Source of the DNA: Archivesica marissinica
Taxonomy: Eukaryota > Mollusca > Bivalvia > Venerida > Vesicomyidae
Assembly (NCBI GenBank): GCA_014843695.1
Contig: CM026390.1
Location: 20,499,236-20,563,235, forward strand
DNA: 64,000 nt
Direction of reading: 5' to 3'
The notes under the pieces were generated by a model. It had not been told where the DNA came from, searched no databases, and saw only the letters and a list, made by a program, of their open reading frames with translations. This document shows, in pieces, positions 56,303 through 64,000 of this stretch. Both the position numbers and the translations under genes were made by a program. Numbering within the stretch: position 1 is the stretch's first letter; every line of letters begins with the position of its first letter.

Positions 56303-56536
56303 CCCTTTCAACACCACAGACCTCTAAATAGGCTTACAAAAAGTGTAGATCCAGATGAGCCGGCTCGTGACGAGCCGTCTCATCAGGATCTGCACTTTTT
56401 GCCAGTGATATGACTTATTTTTAGACATAATTACCCATTTTGATAAATGAACTTGTCCAAATGTGATTTTCTGATTCATTTATTGGTTTATGAATATCAT
56501 GGACCAGTCCATGTGAGTTACTTGGTGTTGAATGGG
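56303..56536 (+). mobile_element. piggyBac-like MITE (TTAA family 2), best copy
   Basis: 234 bp between TTAA 56299-56302 and 56537-56540. Ends CCCTTTCAACACC and GGTGTTGAATGGG. Perfect central palindrome around GCCGGCTCGTGACGAGCC. Confidence 0.92.
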
Positions 56537-56540
56537 TTAA

Positions 56541-56835
56541 GTGGACTGGTGTCTTAGACAAAGCTTTTCTCAATTCAACTTTTTATCTGAATGTGATCTA
56601 CTAAATGCATGGAAATATCAGTGTGTGTATTGTACAACGACGTGTATCATTATTGTATATAGAAACAATAACAGAGTATGCTTACTCCGGAATTTGTTTT
56701 TTGTAATAAAAATGCTGCCGTCATATTTGCAAAATATAGAAATAAACGATGAAAAGTTTGGAAGTATTCTCTGTATTCTGTACTAGCCTAGATTATACAG
56801 CTTTATACTAGCGTGGTGCGGTTCCTAAAATACAT
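56541..56835. other. Unique stretch, nothing recognised
   Basis: Open frames are short and AT-rich; no splice or domain support. Confidence 0.5.
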
Positions 56836-56861
56836 ACATGGGGAGATGGATTAACGCATAT

Positions 56862-57046
56862 CACCCTATGTGTTTCTTGCGAGGTGGCTGCGACATCACC
56901 CTATGTGTTTCTTGCGAGGTGGACAGACAGGTGGCTGCGACATCACCCTATGTGTTTCTTGCGAGGTGGACAGACAGGTGGCTGCGACATCACCCTATGT
57001 GTTGCTTGCGAGGTGGACAGACAGGTGGCTGCGACATCACCCTATG
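56862..57046. repeat. 47-bp tandem repeat, 4 copies (first shortened)
   Basis: Unit TGCGACATCACCCTATGTGT, TTCTTGCGAGGTGGACAGAC, AGGTGGC. The first copy lacks GACAGACAGGTG. Confidence 0.93.
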
Positions 57047-57059
57047 ACCCGGTTTCAAG

Positions 57060-57420
57060 TGGTATCCAGGTAACTTAGAATTGGGTACGGTTATGTGGTA
57101 TATCAGTGATGAAAGTGTTGGTTCCAGTCCGGCTAGGCGTCGTGAAACCAGACCAGGGACGGAGGTTGTAAATCCGTCTCGAAGCTCGAGGGATATGATT
57201 GGTTACGATAGGGATGGTATTTGCTTGTGGCTCAACCAATCAGAAAGCCTTGAGACTTGATAAAAGGTTTGTAACCTCGAGACCAGTGCACCGTTAAACC
57301 AATCTCAACAAGCAGAGATTGTACAGTTGTATGGGTCTCGCGTCCAATACTCCGCTACAACACATACACTAACGTTAGGTTGGTTAAGCCTGTCCAGGAA
57401 AATAAGGGTTTAAACATTCA
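57060..57420. promoter_or_regulatory. Possible CCAAT-containing regulatory segment
   Basis: Locally higher GC, a 9-bp inverted pair TGATTGGTT (about 57198) / AACCAATCA (about 57234), a TATA-like GATAAAAGG at 57258, and a hairpin GACGGA/TCCGTC near 57155. It could be a promoter on + ahead of the candidate exon at 57884, or merely a decayed MITE. Motif evidence only. Confidence 0.2.
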
Positions 57421-57477
57421 TAGGAAATTCACTTGACAACACTTGGCGATTGGTCCATTAGCATATTGGCCATTTAG

Positions 57478-57845
57478 CTGTTGACAGACATCCCCACCAT
57501 TTAGTTGTTGACAAACATCCCCACCATTTAGCTGTTGACAAACATCCCCACCATTTAGCTGTTGACAGACATCCCCACCATTTAGCTGTTGACAGACATC
57601 CCCACCATTTAGCTGTTGACAGACATCCCCACCATTTAGCTGTTGACAAACATCCCACCATTTAGCTGTTGACAAACATCCCCACCATTTAGCTGTTGAC
57701 AAACATCCCCACCATTTAGCTGTTGACAAACATCCCCACCATTTAGCAGTTGACAAACATCCCCACCATTTAGCTGTTGACAAACATCCCCACCATTTAG
57801 CAGTTGACGGACATCCCCACCATTTAGCTGTTGACAAACATCCCC
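57478..57845. repeat. 27-bp minisatellite, 14 copies
   Basis: Unit CATCCCCACCATTTAGCTGT + TGACAAA. One copy has lost a C, shifting frame; two copies read TTAGCAG. Confidence 0.95.
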
Positions 57846-57883
57846 TTTAAAGTTGTAGGTCGTCTGAAAGCTTGCATATACAG

Positions 57884-57990
57884 TTCTTTATTGAATAGGA
57901 ATTTGATTTTTGTCATTCCAAAAAGTGAAAACATTAACCAAGTGCCAGTAGAAAACATTGCAGACATAATGGAAACATCCGGAGTAACTG
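57884..57990 (+). CDS. Weak candidate exon, function unknown
   Basis: Open reading through AATTTGATTTTTGTCATTCC to a good donor ACTG/GTGAGG at 57991. The acceptor is either CTTGCATATACAG (exon from 57884) or TTTATTGAATAG (from 57899), both with poor pyrimidine tracts. The predicted segment NLIFVIPKSENINQVPVENI followed by ADIMETSGVT looks protein-like in composition. Unspliced, the frame would run GEDGGGSGRERGALQL to a TAG at 58038-58040. I recognise no domain. It is squeezed between two minisatellites and could be chance. Confidence 0.3.
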
Positions 57991-58073
57991 GTGAGGATGG
58001 AGGAGGGTCGGGTAGGGAAAGGGGAGCTCTGCAATTATAGTTAAAATCTGAAACCAAATGGCGCAGACAGGGC

Positions 58074-58940
58074 GAGTTAGGGCAGAGGTTGGGTCAGGGC
58101 AGGGAAGGTTGGGGCAGGGCAGGGAAGGTTGGGTCAGGGCAGGGAAGGTTGGGTCAGGGCAGGGAAGGTCGGGTCAGGGCAGGTTGGGTCAGGGCAGGGA
58201 AGGTTGGGTAAGGGCAGGTTGGGGCAGGGCAGGGAAGGTTGGGTCAGGTCAGGGAAGGTTGGGTCAGGGCAGGGAAGGTTGGGTCAGGGCAGGTTGGGTC
58301 AGGGCAGGGAAGGTTGGGTCAGGGCAGGTTGGGCAGGGAAGGTTGGGTCAGGTCAGGGAAGGTCGGGTCAGGGCAGGGAAGGTTGGGTCAGGGCAGGGAA
58401 GGTTGGGTCAGGGCAGGTTGGGGCAGGGCAGGTTGGGTCAGGGCAGGTTGGGGCAGGGCAGGGAAGGTTGGGTCAGGGCAGGTTGGGGCAGGGCAGGGAA
58501 GGTTGGGTCAGGGCAGGGAAGGTCGGGTCAGGGAAGGTCGGGGCAGGGCAGGGAAGGTCGGGTCAGGGAAGGTCGGGGCAGGGCAGGTTGGGTCAGGGCA
58601 GGTTGGGTCAGGGCAGGGAAGGTTGGGTCAGGGCAGGTTGGGGCAGGGAAGGTTGGGTCAGGTCAGGGAAGGTCGGGTCAGGGCAGGGAAGGTTGGGTCA
58701 GGGCAGGGAAGGTTGGGTCAGGGCAGGTTGGGGCAGGGCAGGGAAGGTTGGGTCAGGGCAGGTTGGGGCAGGGCAGGGAAGGTTGGGTCAGGGCAGGTTG
58801 GGGCAGGGCAGGGAAGGTTGGGTCAGGGCAGGTCGGGTCAGGGAAGGTCGGGGCAGGGCAGGGAAGGTCGGGTCAGGGAAGGTCGGGGCAGGGCAGGGCA
58901 GGTTGGGTCAGGGCAGGTTGGGTCAGGGCAGGGAAGGATG
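58074..58940. repeat. G-rich minisatellite (GGGTCAGGGCAGGGAAGGTT)
   Basis: Mosaic of 15-bp (GGGTCAGGGCAGGTT) and 20-bp (GGGTCAGGGCAGGGAAGGTT) units with TCGGG and TTGGGGCAGGG variants. G-runs of 3-4 every few bases on +, almost no C-runs. It is open in all three + frames as Gly/Arg/Val-rich artefacts. Confidence 0.95.
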
Positions 58941-59163
58941 GCAGGCTTAATGTTTCCTGCAAAGCTGTTCCAGTTTGGGAAGGTTAGTACATCTTGATAA
59001 ATTAGGATTCTAAATAAATGAAACACAATTAATTAACTTTGTCTGTATTCATATATTAATTTTATTCTCGTATCAATAATAATAACATCTGCTGATGTCA
59101 ATATTAGAATGTTTATTTACAAGTTGACTTTGATGTTGACTTTGATGTATATCAATCAGTTAA

Positions 59164-59384
59164 CCCATTTCATTCTGGATACATTTAAAGGCTTTTGCAA
59201 ACAACATAGATCCAGATCAGCATGCAGCGTAACGCTGCGTGCTGATCTGGATCTATGTTGTTTGCTACATAGCCAAGTGTCTTCGCAAGATCATTTGAAT
59301 AGCAAACAGCATAGAGCCTGATCAGACGGCACGTTCCGTGAAGGTTGATCTGGCTCTATGTTCTTTGCAAATACTGTTAGAACA
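59164..59384. mobile_element. TTAA-MITE family 1, right end lost
   Basis: Left TTAA 59160-59163, CCCATTTCATTCTGGATA as in 7782, same internal palindromes (AACATAGATCCAGATCAGC, GTGCTGATCTGGATCTATG). Similarity fails at GAACAGTCCATTACAG, where a 73-bp tandem repeat begins. Confidence 0.85.
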
Positions 59385-59545
59385 GTCCATTACAGATCTA
59401 TAGGGTTGATGGATTAATCCATACACACATACATACTCAATTACTTTAGCTAGAACAGTCCATTACAGATCTATAGGGTTGATGGATTAATCCATACACA
59501 CATACATACTCAATTACTTTAGCTAGAACAGTCCATTACAGATCA
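59380..59545. repeat. 73-bp tandem repeat, 2.3 copies
   Basis: Unit GAACAGTCCATTACAGATCT, ATAGGGTTGATGGATTAATC, CATACACACATACATACTCA. Starts inside the former right end of the MITE. Confidence 0.9.
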
Positions 59546-59662
59546 TTACAGTCAAACAGTTAATCGTGGTTATTGAAGCAAAGCAAAATGGTGGAATTGT
59601 AGAAATATCACAGACTGTCAATGTAGAAACATATCACAAATCAAATTATCTTACACAAAATA

Positions 59663-60280
59663 TGCACATTGTGTACACATATCAACCAATTGATGTGTAG
59701 GGGCTGCACATTGTGTACACATATCAACCAATTGATGCTTAGGGGCTGCACATTGTGTACACATATCAACTAATTGATGTTTAGGGGCTGCACATTGTGT
59801 ACACATATTAACCAATTGATGTTTAGGGGCTGCACATATCAACCAATTGATGTTTAGGGGCTGCACATTGTGTACACATATCAACCAATTGATGTGTAGG
59901 GGCTGCACATTGTGTACACATATCAACCAATTAATGTTTAGGGGCTGCACATTGTGTACACATATCAACCAATTGATGTTTAGGGGCTGCACATTGTGTA
60001 CACATATCAACCAATTGATGTGTAGGGGCTGCACATTGTGTACACATATCAACCAATTGATGTTTAGGGGCTGCACATTTTGTACTTATATCAGCCAAAT
60101 GATGCTTACGGGCTGCATCATTTGTATTTATACCACCCGGCTGCATCATTTGTATTTATACCACCCATCTGAATGTTAGGGGCTGCACATTTGGAATTTA
60201 TATCCGCCAACTGAAGTTTAGGAGCTTCATTTTTGTTTCTATATCAGCCAACTGATGCTTAAGGGCTGCAGCAGGTTCTC
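59663..60280. repeat. 42-bp minisatellite, about 14 copies
   Basis: Unit GGGGCTGCACATTGTGTACA + CATATCAACCAATTGATGTT + TA; the last four copies are strongly diverged (TTTGTATTTATACCACCC). Confidence 0.94.
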
Positions 60281-60344
60281 TGACAGATTATGCACAATCA
60301 GCGTCTGAAACAGATAATAAAGAATACCATTTGATAGTGATATA

Positions 60345-60985
60345 ACACACCTCATTCACTGACGCCTACCGACTTCCACATTGTCGTTTTATTGCTAGAT
60401 AACATGGCCTCATTCACCAACATCTACCAGCTTCCACATTGTCATTTTATTGCTAGATAACACGGCCTCATTCACCAACATCTACCAGCTTCCACATTGT
60501 CGTTTTATTGCTAGATAACATGGCCTCATTCACCGACACCTACCAGCTTCCACATTGTTGTTTTATTGCCAGATAACACGGCCTCATTCACCGACATCTA
60601 CCAGCTTCCACATATTCGTTTTATTGCCAGATAACATGGCCTCATTCACCGACACCTACCAACTTCTATATTGTTGTTTTATTGATAGATAACACGGCCT
60701 CATTCACCGACACCTACCAGCTTCCACATATTCGTTTTATTGCCAGATAACACGGCCTCATTCACCAACACCTACCAGCTTCCACATTGTTGTTTTATTG
60801 ATAGATAACACGGCCTCATTCACCGACACCTACCAGCTTCCACATTGTTGTTTTATTGCTAGATAACACGGCCTCATTCACCGACACCTACCAGCTTCCA
60901 CATTGTTGTTTTATTGATAGATAACACGGCCTCATTCACCGACACCTACAACTTCTATATTGTTGTTTTATTGCTATTTATACGG
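60345..60985. repeat. 58-bp minisatellite, 11 copies
   Basis: Unit CGGCCTCATTCACCGACACC, TACCAGCTTCCACATTGTTG, TTTTATTGCTAGATAACA. Confidence 0.95.
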
Positions 60986-60999
60986 TCTATATTAGTATT

Positions 61000-61110
61000 A
61001 TTGGTTATTTATCGCTGTTCCTAGTTGTTCGGGGCGACATTAGTTCTACGATTTGGAGGATAGAGCAAGCAAGATATAGAAGAAATTCCAGAGACTTCCC
61101 TGAAACCTTC
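61000..61110 (-). mobile_element. Strongly decayed SINE-A fragment
   Basis: TTATTTATCGCTGTTCCTAG, GATTTGGAGGATAGAGCA, AATTCCAGAGACTTCCCTG follow the SINE-A 3' half in reverse. The most diverged copy, so probably the oldest. Confidence 0.6.
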
Positions 61111-61243
61111 AACACTTTCACCAATAGAACCCAGTTACGAGTCGACACCATGACCCGATTCCACATACAGTGACCCACTTATTAGTGAACAAATCAAAGT
61201 GACGGTTGTGAAATACTAGTGTTCTATTTATAAGCTCTCCTAC

Positions 61244-61396
61244 CTGATTGATATAGCTGTAGTCTGTTGGTGGCACTATATTACCATTGGCAGTGACGGA
61301 GGTCGGACCTATATCAACGCCTAGAACATACAGCTCACCCAGCATCATAGGCTCGGACGTGTAACCACTCATCTTGATTGAGGACGTCAACGTTCT
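61244..61396 (-). CDS. Internal exon of a probable GH31 alpha-glucosidase (C-terminal beta domain)
   Basis: On - the exon follows CCTTTATTTCTCAG and ends ATCAATCAG/GTAGGAG, 153 bp = 51 codons, phase 0 at both ends. It starts RTLTSSIKMSGYTSEPMM and carries LGELYVLGVDIGPTSVTANG, then PPTDYSYINQ. The pattern (beta strand with V-x-G-V, then P-x-x-V-x-x-N-G, then a Y at the end) is that of the distal C-terminal domain of GH31 enzymes such as lysosomal acid alpha-glucosidase, maltase-glucoamylase and sucrase-isomaltase. In those proteins it lies just before the last 20-25 residues. Known family members release alpha-linked glucose from glycogen or maltose; no catalytic residue is in this exon, so activity cannot be judged. 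The last exon should lie at lower coordinates but I could not find it. Both flanking introns are filled with tandem arrays. Confidence 0.65.
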
Positions 61397-61462
61397 CTGA
61401 GAAATAAAGGATGATCAACATAAAAACCATGCCTTTATAACCGTGGAAATAAAGACATATCA

Positions 61463-62045
61463 ACTAGTGGAAATAGACTAGTGGCAATAGACATAGACTA
61501 GTGGAAATAGACATAGACTAGTGACAATAGACATAGACTAGTGGCAATAGACATAGAATAGTGGCAATAGACATAGACTAGTGGCAATAGACATAGACTA
61601 GTGGAAATAGACATAGACTAGTGGAAATAGACATAGACTAGTGGCAATAGACATAGACTAGTGGAAATAGATATAGACTAGTGGCAATAGACTAGTGGCA
61701 ATAGACATAGACTAGTGGCAATAGACATAGATTAGTGGCAATAGACATAGATTAGTGGAAATAGACATAGATTAGTGGAAATAGGTATAGACTAGTGGAA
61801 ATAGGTATAGACTAGTGGAAATAGACTAGTGGAAATAGACATAGATTAGTGGAAATAGACATAGATTAGTGGAAATAGATATAGACTAGTGGAAATAGGT
61901 ATAGACTAGTCGAAAAAGGTTAGTCGAAATAGGTTAGTCAAAATAGGTATACATTAGGCCAACAGGTAGAGTCTAATCAAAATAGATACAGACATATCCA
62001 AAGAGATATAGACTAGTGGAAATAGAAATAGGTGAGTGAAGTGAA
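61463..62045. repeat. 20-bp minisatellite, about 29 copies
   Basis: Unit AGTGGAAATAGACATAGACT with AGTGGCAATAG and GGTATAG variants; decays towards 62045. Confidence 0.94.
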
Positions 62046-62084
62046 AATAAATAGACTAATCAAAAGAGATATAAACTAACTGAA

Positions 62085-62645
62085 ATAGACATTTACTAGT
62101 AAAAATGATAGAGACATATCCAAATAGACATGTGCTAGTGGAAATTATAGAGACATATCCAAATAGACATATACTAGTGGAAATGATAGAAACATATCCA
62201 AATAGATATATACTAGTGAAAATGATAGACATATCTAAATAGACATATACTAGTGGAAATTGTAGCAACATATCCAAATAGACATATATTAGTGGAAATG
62301 ATAGACATATCCAAATAGATATATACTAGTGGAAATGATAGAGACATATCCAAATAGACATATACTAGTGGAAATGATAGACATATCCAAATAAACATAT
62401 ACTATTGGAAATGATAGAGACATATCCAAATAGACATATACTAGTGGAAATGATAGAGACATATCCAAATAAACATATACTAGTGGAAATGATAGAGACA
62501 TATCCAAATAGACATATACTAGTGGAAATGATAGACATATCCAAATAGACATATACTAGTGGAAATGATAGAGACATATCCAAATAAACATATACTAGTG
62601 GAAATGATAGAGACATATCCAAATAGACATATACTAGTGGAAATA
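62085..62645. repeat. 39-bp minisatellite, about 15 copies
   Basis: Unit AAATGATAGAGACATATCCA + AATAGACATATACTAGTGG; some units lack GAGA (35 bp). It shares ACTAGTGGAAAT with the preceding 20-bp array and is probably derived from it. Confidence 0.94.
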
Positions 62646-62682
62646 GATGAGTGAAAGAAGACACAGACTAATAGAAATAGAT

Positions 62683-62850
62683 AAAACCTGTGTTAGCGGT
62701 CTCTGCCATTAAGCAGCCAACCTTCATTAGGCAGCCAGTTTCCCAATATGTTGTTTTGCTATACATTTGATCCCTATTAAGCAGCCACCTGTGCTAGGCA
62801 GCCACTTTCTGTGATTCCCTTTGCTGGCTGCTTAAGACAGGTTTTACTGT
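62683..62850. mobile_element. 168-bp pogo-like MITE
   Basis: Starts (TA)AAACCTGTGTTAGCGG and ends GCTTAAGACAGGTTTTACTG(TA). Inverted ends AAAACCTGT. Internal GGCTGC/GCAGCC motifs repeat in both orientations, as in the element at 44519. Confidence 0.65.
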
Positions 62851-62924
62851 AGACAACAAGAATACCTCTCTCAACCCAATTTATCTTTCTACCGTACCGG
62901 TATACCACTCTCATGTGAACACAG

Positions 62925-63405
62925 CTTTCAACCAGATATCTCTCTCAATGTAGATCTCTATCAACCAGATACCTCTCTACAGGGAAACCCTTTCACAACC
63001 AGATATCTAACCCTCCCACAACCAGATACCTTTCTACAGGGAAACCCTTTCACAACCAGACACCTATACCTCTCTCAACAAGATATCTAACCCTCCCACA
63101 ACCAGATACCTCTCTACAGGGAAACCCTTTCACAACCAGACACCTATACCTCTCTCAAACAGATATCTAACCCTCCCACAACCAGATACCTCTCTACAGG
63201 GAAAACCTTTCACAACCAGACACATATACCTCTCTCAAACAGATATCTAACCCTCCCACAACCAGATACCTCTCCACAGGGAAACCCTTTCACAACCAGA
63301 CACCTATACCTCTCTCAAACAGATATCTAACCCTCCCATAACCAGATACCTCTCTACAAGGCAAACCTTTCACAACCAGACACCTATACCTCTCTCAACC
63401 ACAGT
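62925..63405. repeat. About 80-bp minisatellite, 5-6 copies
   Basis: Unit CCTCTCTCAAACAGATATCT, AACCCTCCCACAACCAGATA, CCTCTCTACAGGGAAACCCT, TTCACAACCAGACACCTATA; first copies partial. Confidence 0.93.
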
Positions 63406-64000
63406 CACAACACAATAATTGTTTGTGCCATATGGTCTTATAGTAGTACTTTTGAATTTCGATGTTTTGTATTCAAACAATTGTACATATTACATAGTAA
63501 TATACACAAACAACAATTGTACACAAATGGTATAATACAAAAGTTTGCATTTTAATAAATATGCTTGAGACTAACTATTCCATCAATAAAGCATTGTTCA
63601 ACGAGACTGAATTTGGATTTTAACAATTGTCAAATGATTTGATTTTTGTGTTACAGAAAGGATTCGTAATTAAAACAACAACATAAGTTCAAACTAGGCA
63701 TGTTCACTAGTAGTGTTAGTGGAATTGAGAAAATCTCTCCATTGGATTTCAAATTTACGATTGCTTCCTTTCATAAATGAAATGGTCTTGTCTATATTTA
63801 GTTTCCATAAAACGTATGGTCTAAAATCTATCAACGTTGGTAATAAGCTTGCACATTTACATTTGAAAATGAAATATTTTGCCAGCAAGATAATATAATA
63901 TAGTAGTAATTTGGTGTAAAGGCAAACAACGGAAATAAACAATCATGCTGAAACATCCAAGAAACACTAGGCAAATAACGATCAGATCGCTGATACATCC
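63406..64000. other. AT-rich stretch to the window end, nothing recognised
   Basis: Short repeated words (ACAATTGTACA) at 63475-63525. Open frames on both strands near 63700-63940 overlap each other and have no recognised domain. Confidence 0.5.

Noticed and set aside
58058..58997. Gly/Arg-rich frames in all three + frames
   Set aside because: Low-complexity G-rich minisatellite; equal openness in three frames shows no coding constraint.
58950..59000. GH31 last exon on - after TACTAAC ... AACAG
   Set aside because: Good branch-point motif, but the phase-0 reading stops after five codons and does not resemble the family's C-terminus.

Overview
The window is eukaryotic nuclear DNA, most likely from a mollusc and plausibly a marine bivalve. 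The evidence is AT-rich sequence with GT-AG exons only about 90-150 bp long, tRNA-derived SINEs of at least five kinds, many MITEs (TTAA, TA, TWA and hAT-like), and an extreme load of minisatellites. The taxon is an inference from style; nothing here fixes the species. There is no bacterial gene organisation, rRNA, CRISPR or intact autonomous transposon.

Coding DNA is well under 1-2% of the window. Four candidate exons on the + strand read as the 3' part of one gene for a single-pass membrane protein: a transmembrane exon (7563-7665), a charged juxtamembrane/cytoplasmic exon (18291-18381) that joins it in frame, and two candidate last exons (39963-40082 and 45755-45859). Both last exons are entered in phase 0 and would give different C-termini. 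On the - strand, 61244-61396 is one internal exon of a probable family GH31 alpha-glucosidase. A weaker candidate + strand exon lies at 57884-57990.

Layout: 0-7 kb holds short minisatellites, SINEs and a chimeric TTAA MITE. 7.6-9.3 kb is a 48-bp array grown from the splice donor of the transmembrane exon, interrupted by two MITEs. 9.57-13.95 kb is a 31-bp array with higher-order structure. 14-19 kb holds SINEs and 106-, 65- and 40-bp arrays around the second exon. 20.0-29.6 kb is a 51-bp satellite with a 1000-N gap. 30-36 kb is dispersed repeats and MITEs. 36.9-38.7 kb is a 56-bp array with a SINE inside. 40-46 kb holds the alternative 3' exons among MITEs and MITE-derived arrays. 48-55 kb holds 32-, 48- (second 1000-N gap) and 38-bp arrays. 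56.8-63.4 kb is a run of short arrays around the GH31 exon.

The most interesting theme is array birth. At least six tandem arrays can be traced to a transposon end or a dispersed repeat that is also present in single copy, and one is traced to an exon/intron junction. The last multiplies a functional-looking splice donor about 24 times. Almost all long open frames in the window are products of tandem repeats whose unit length is a multiple of three, and are not annotated as genes.
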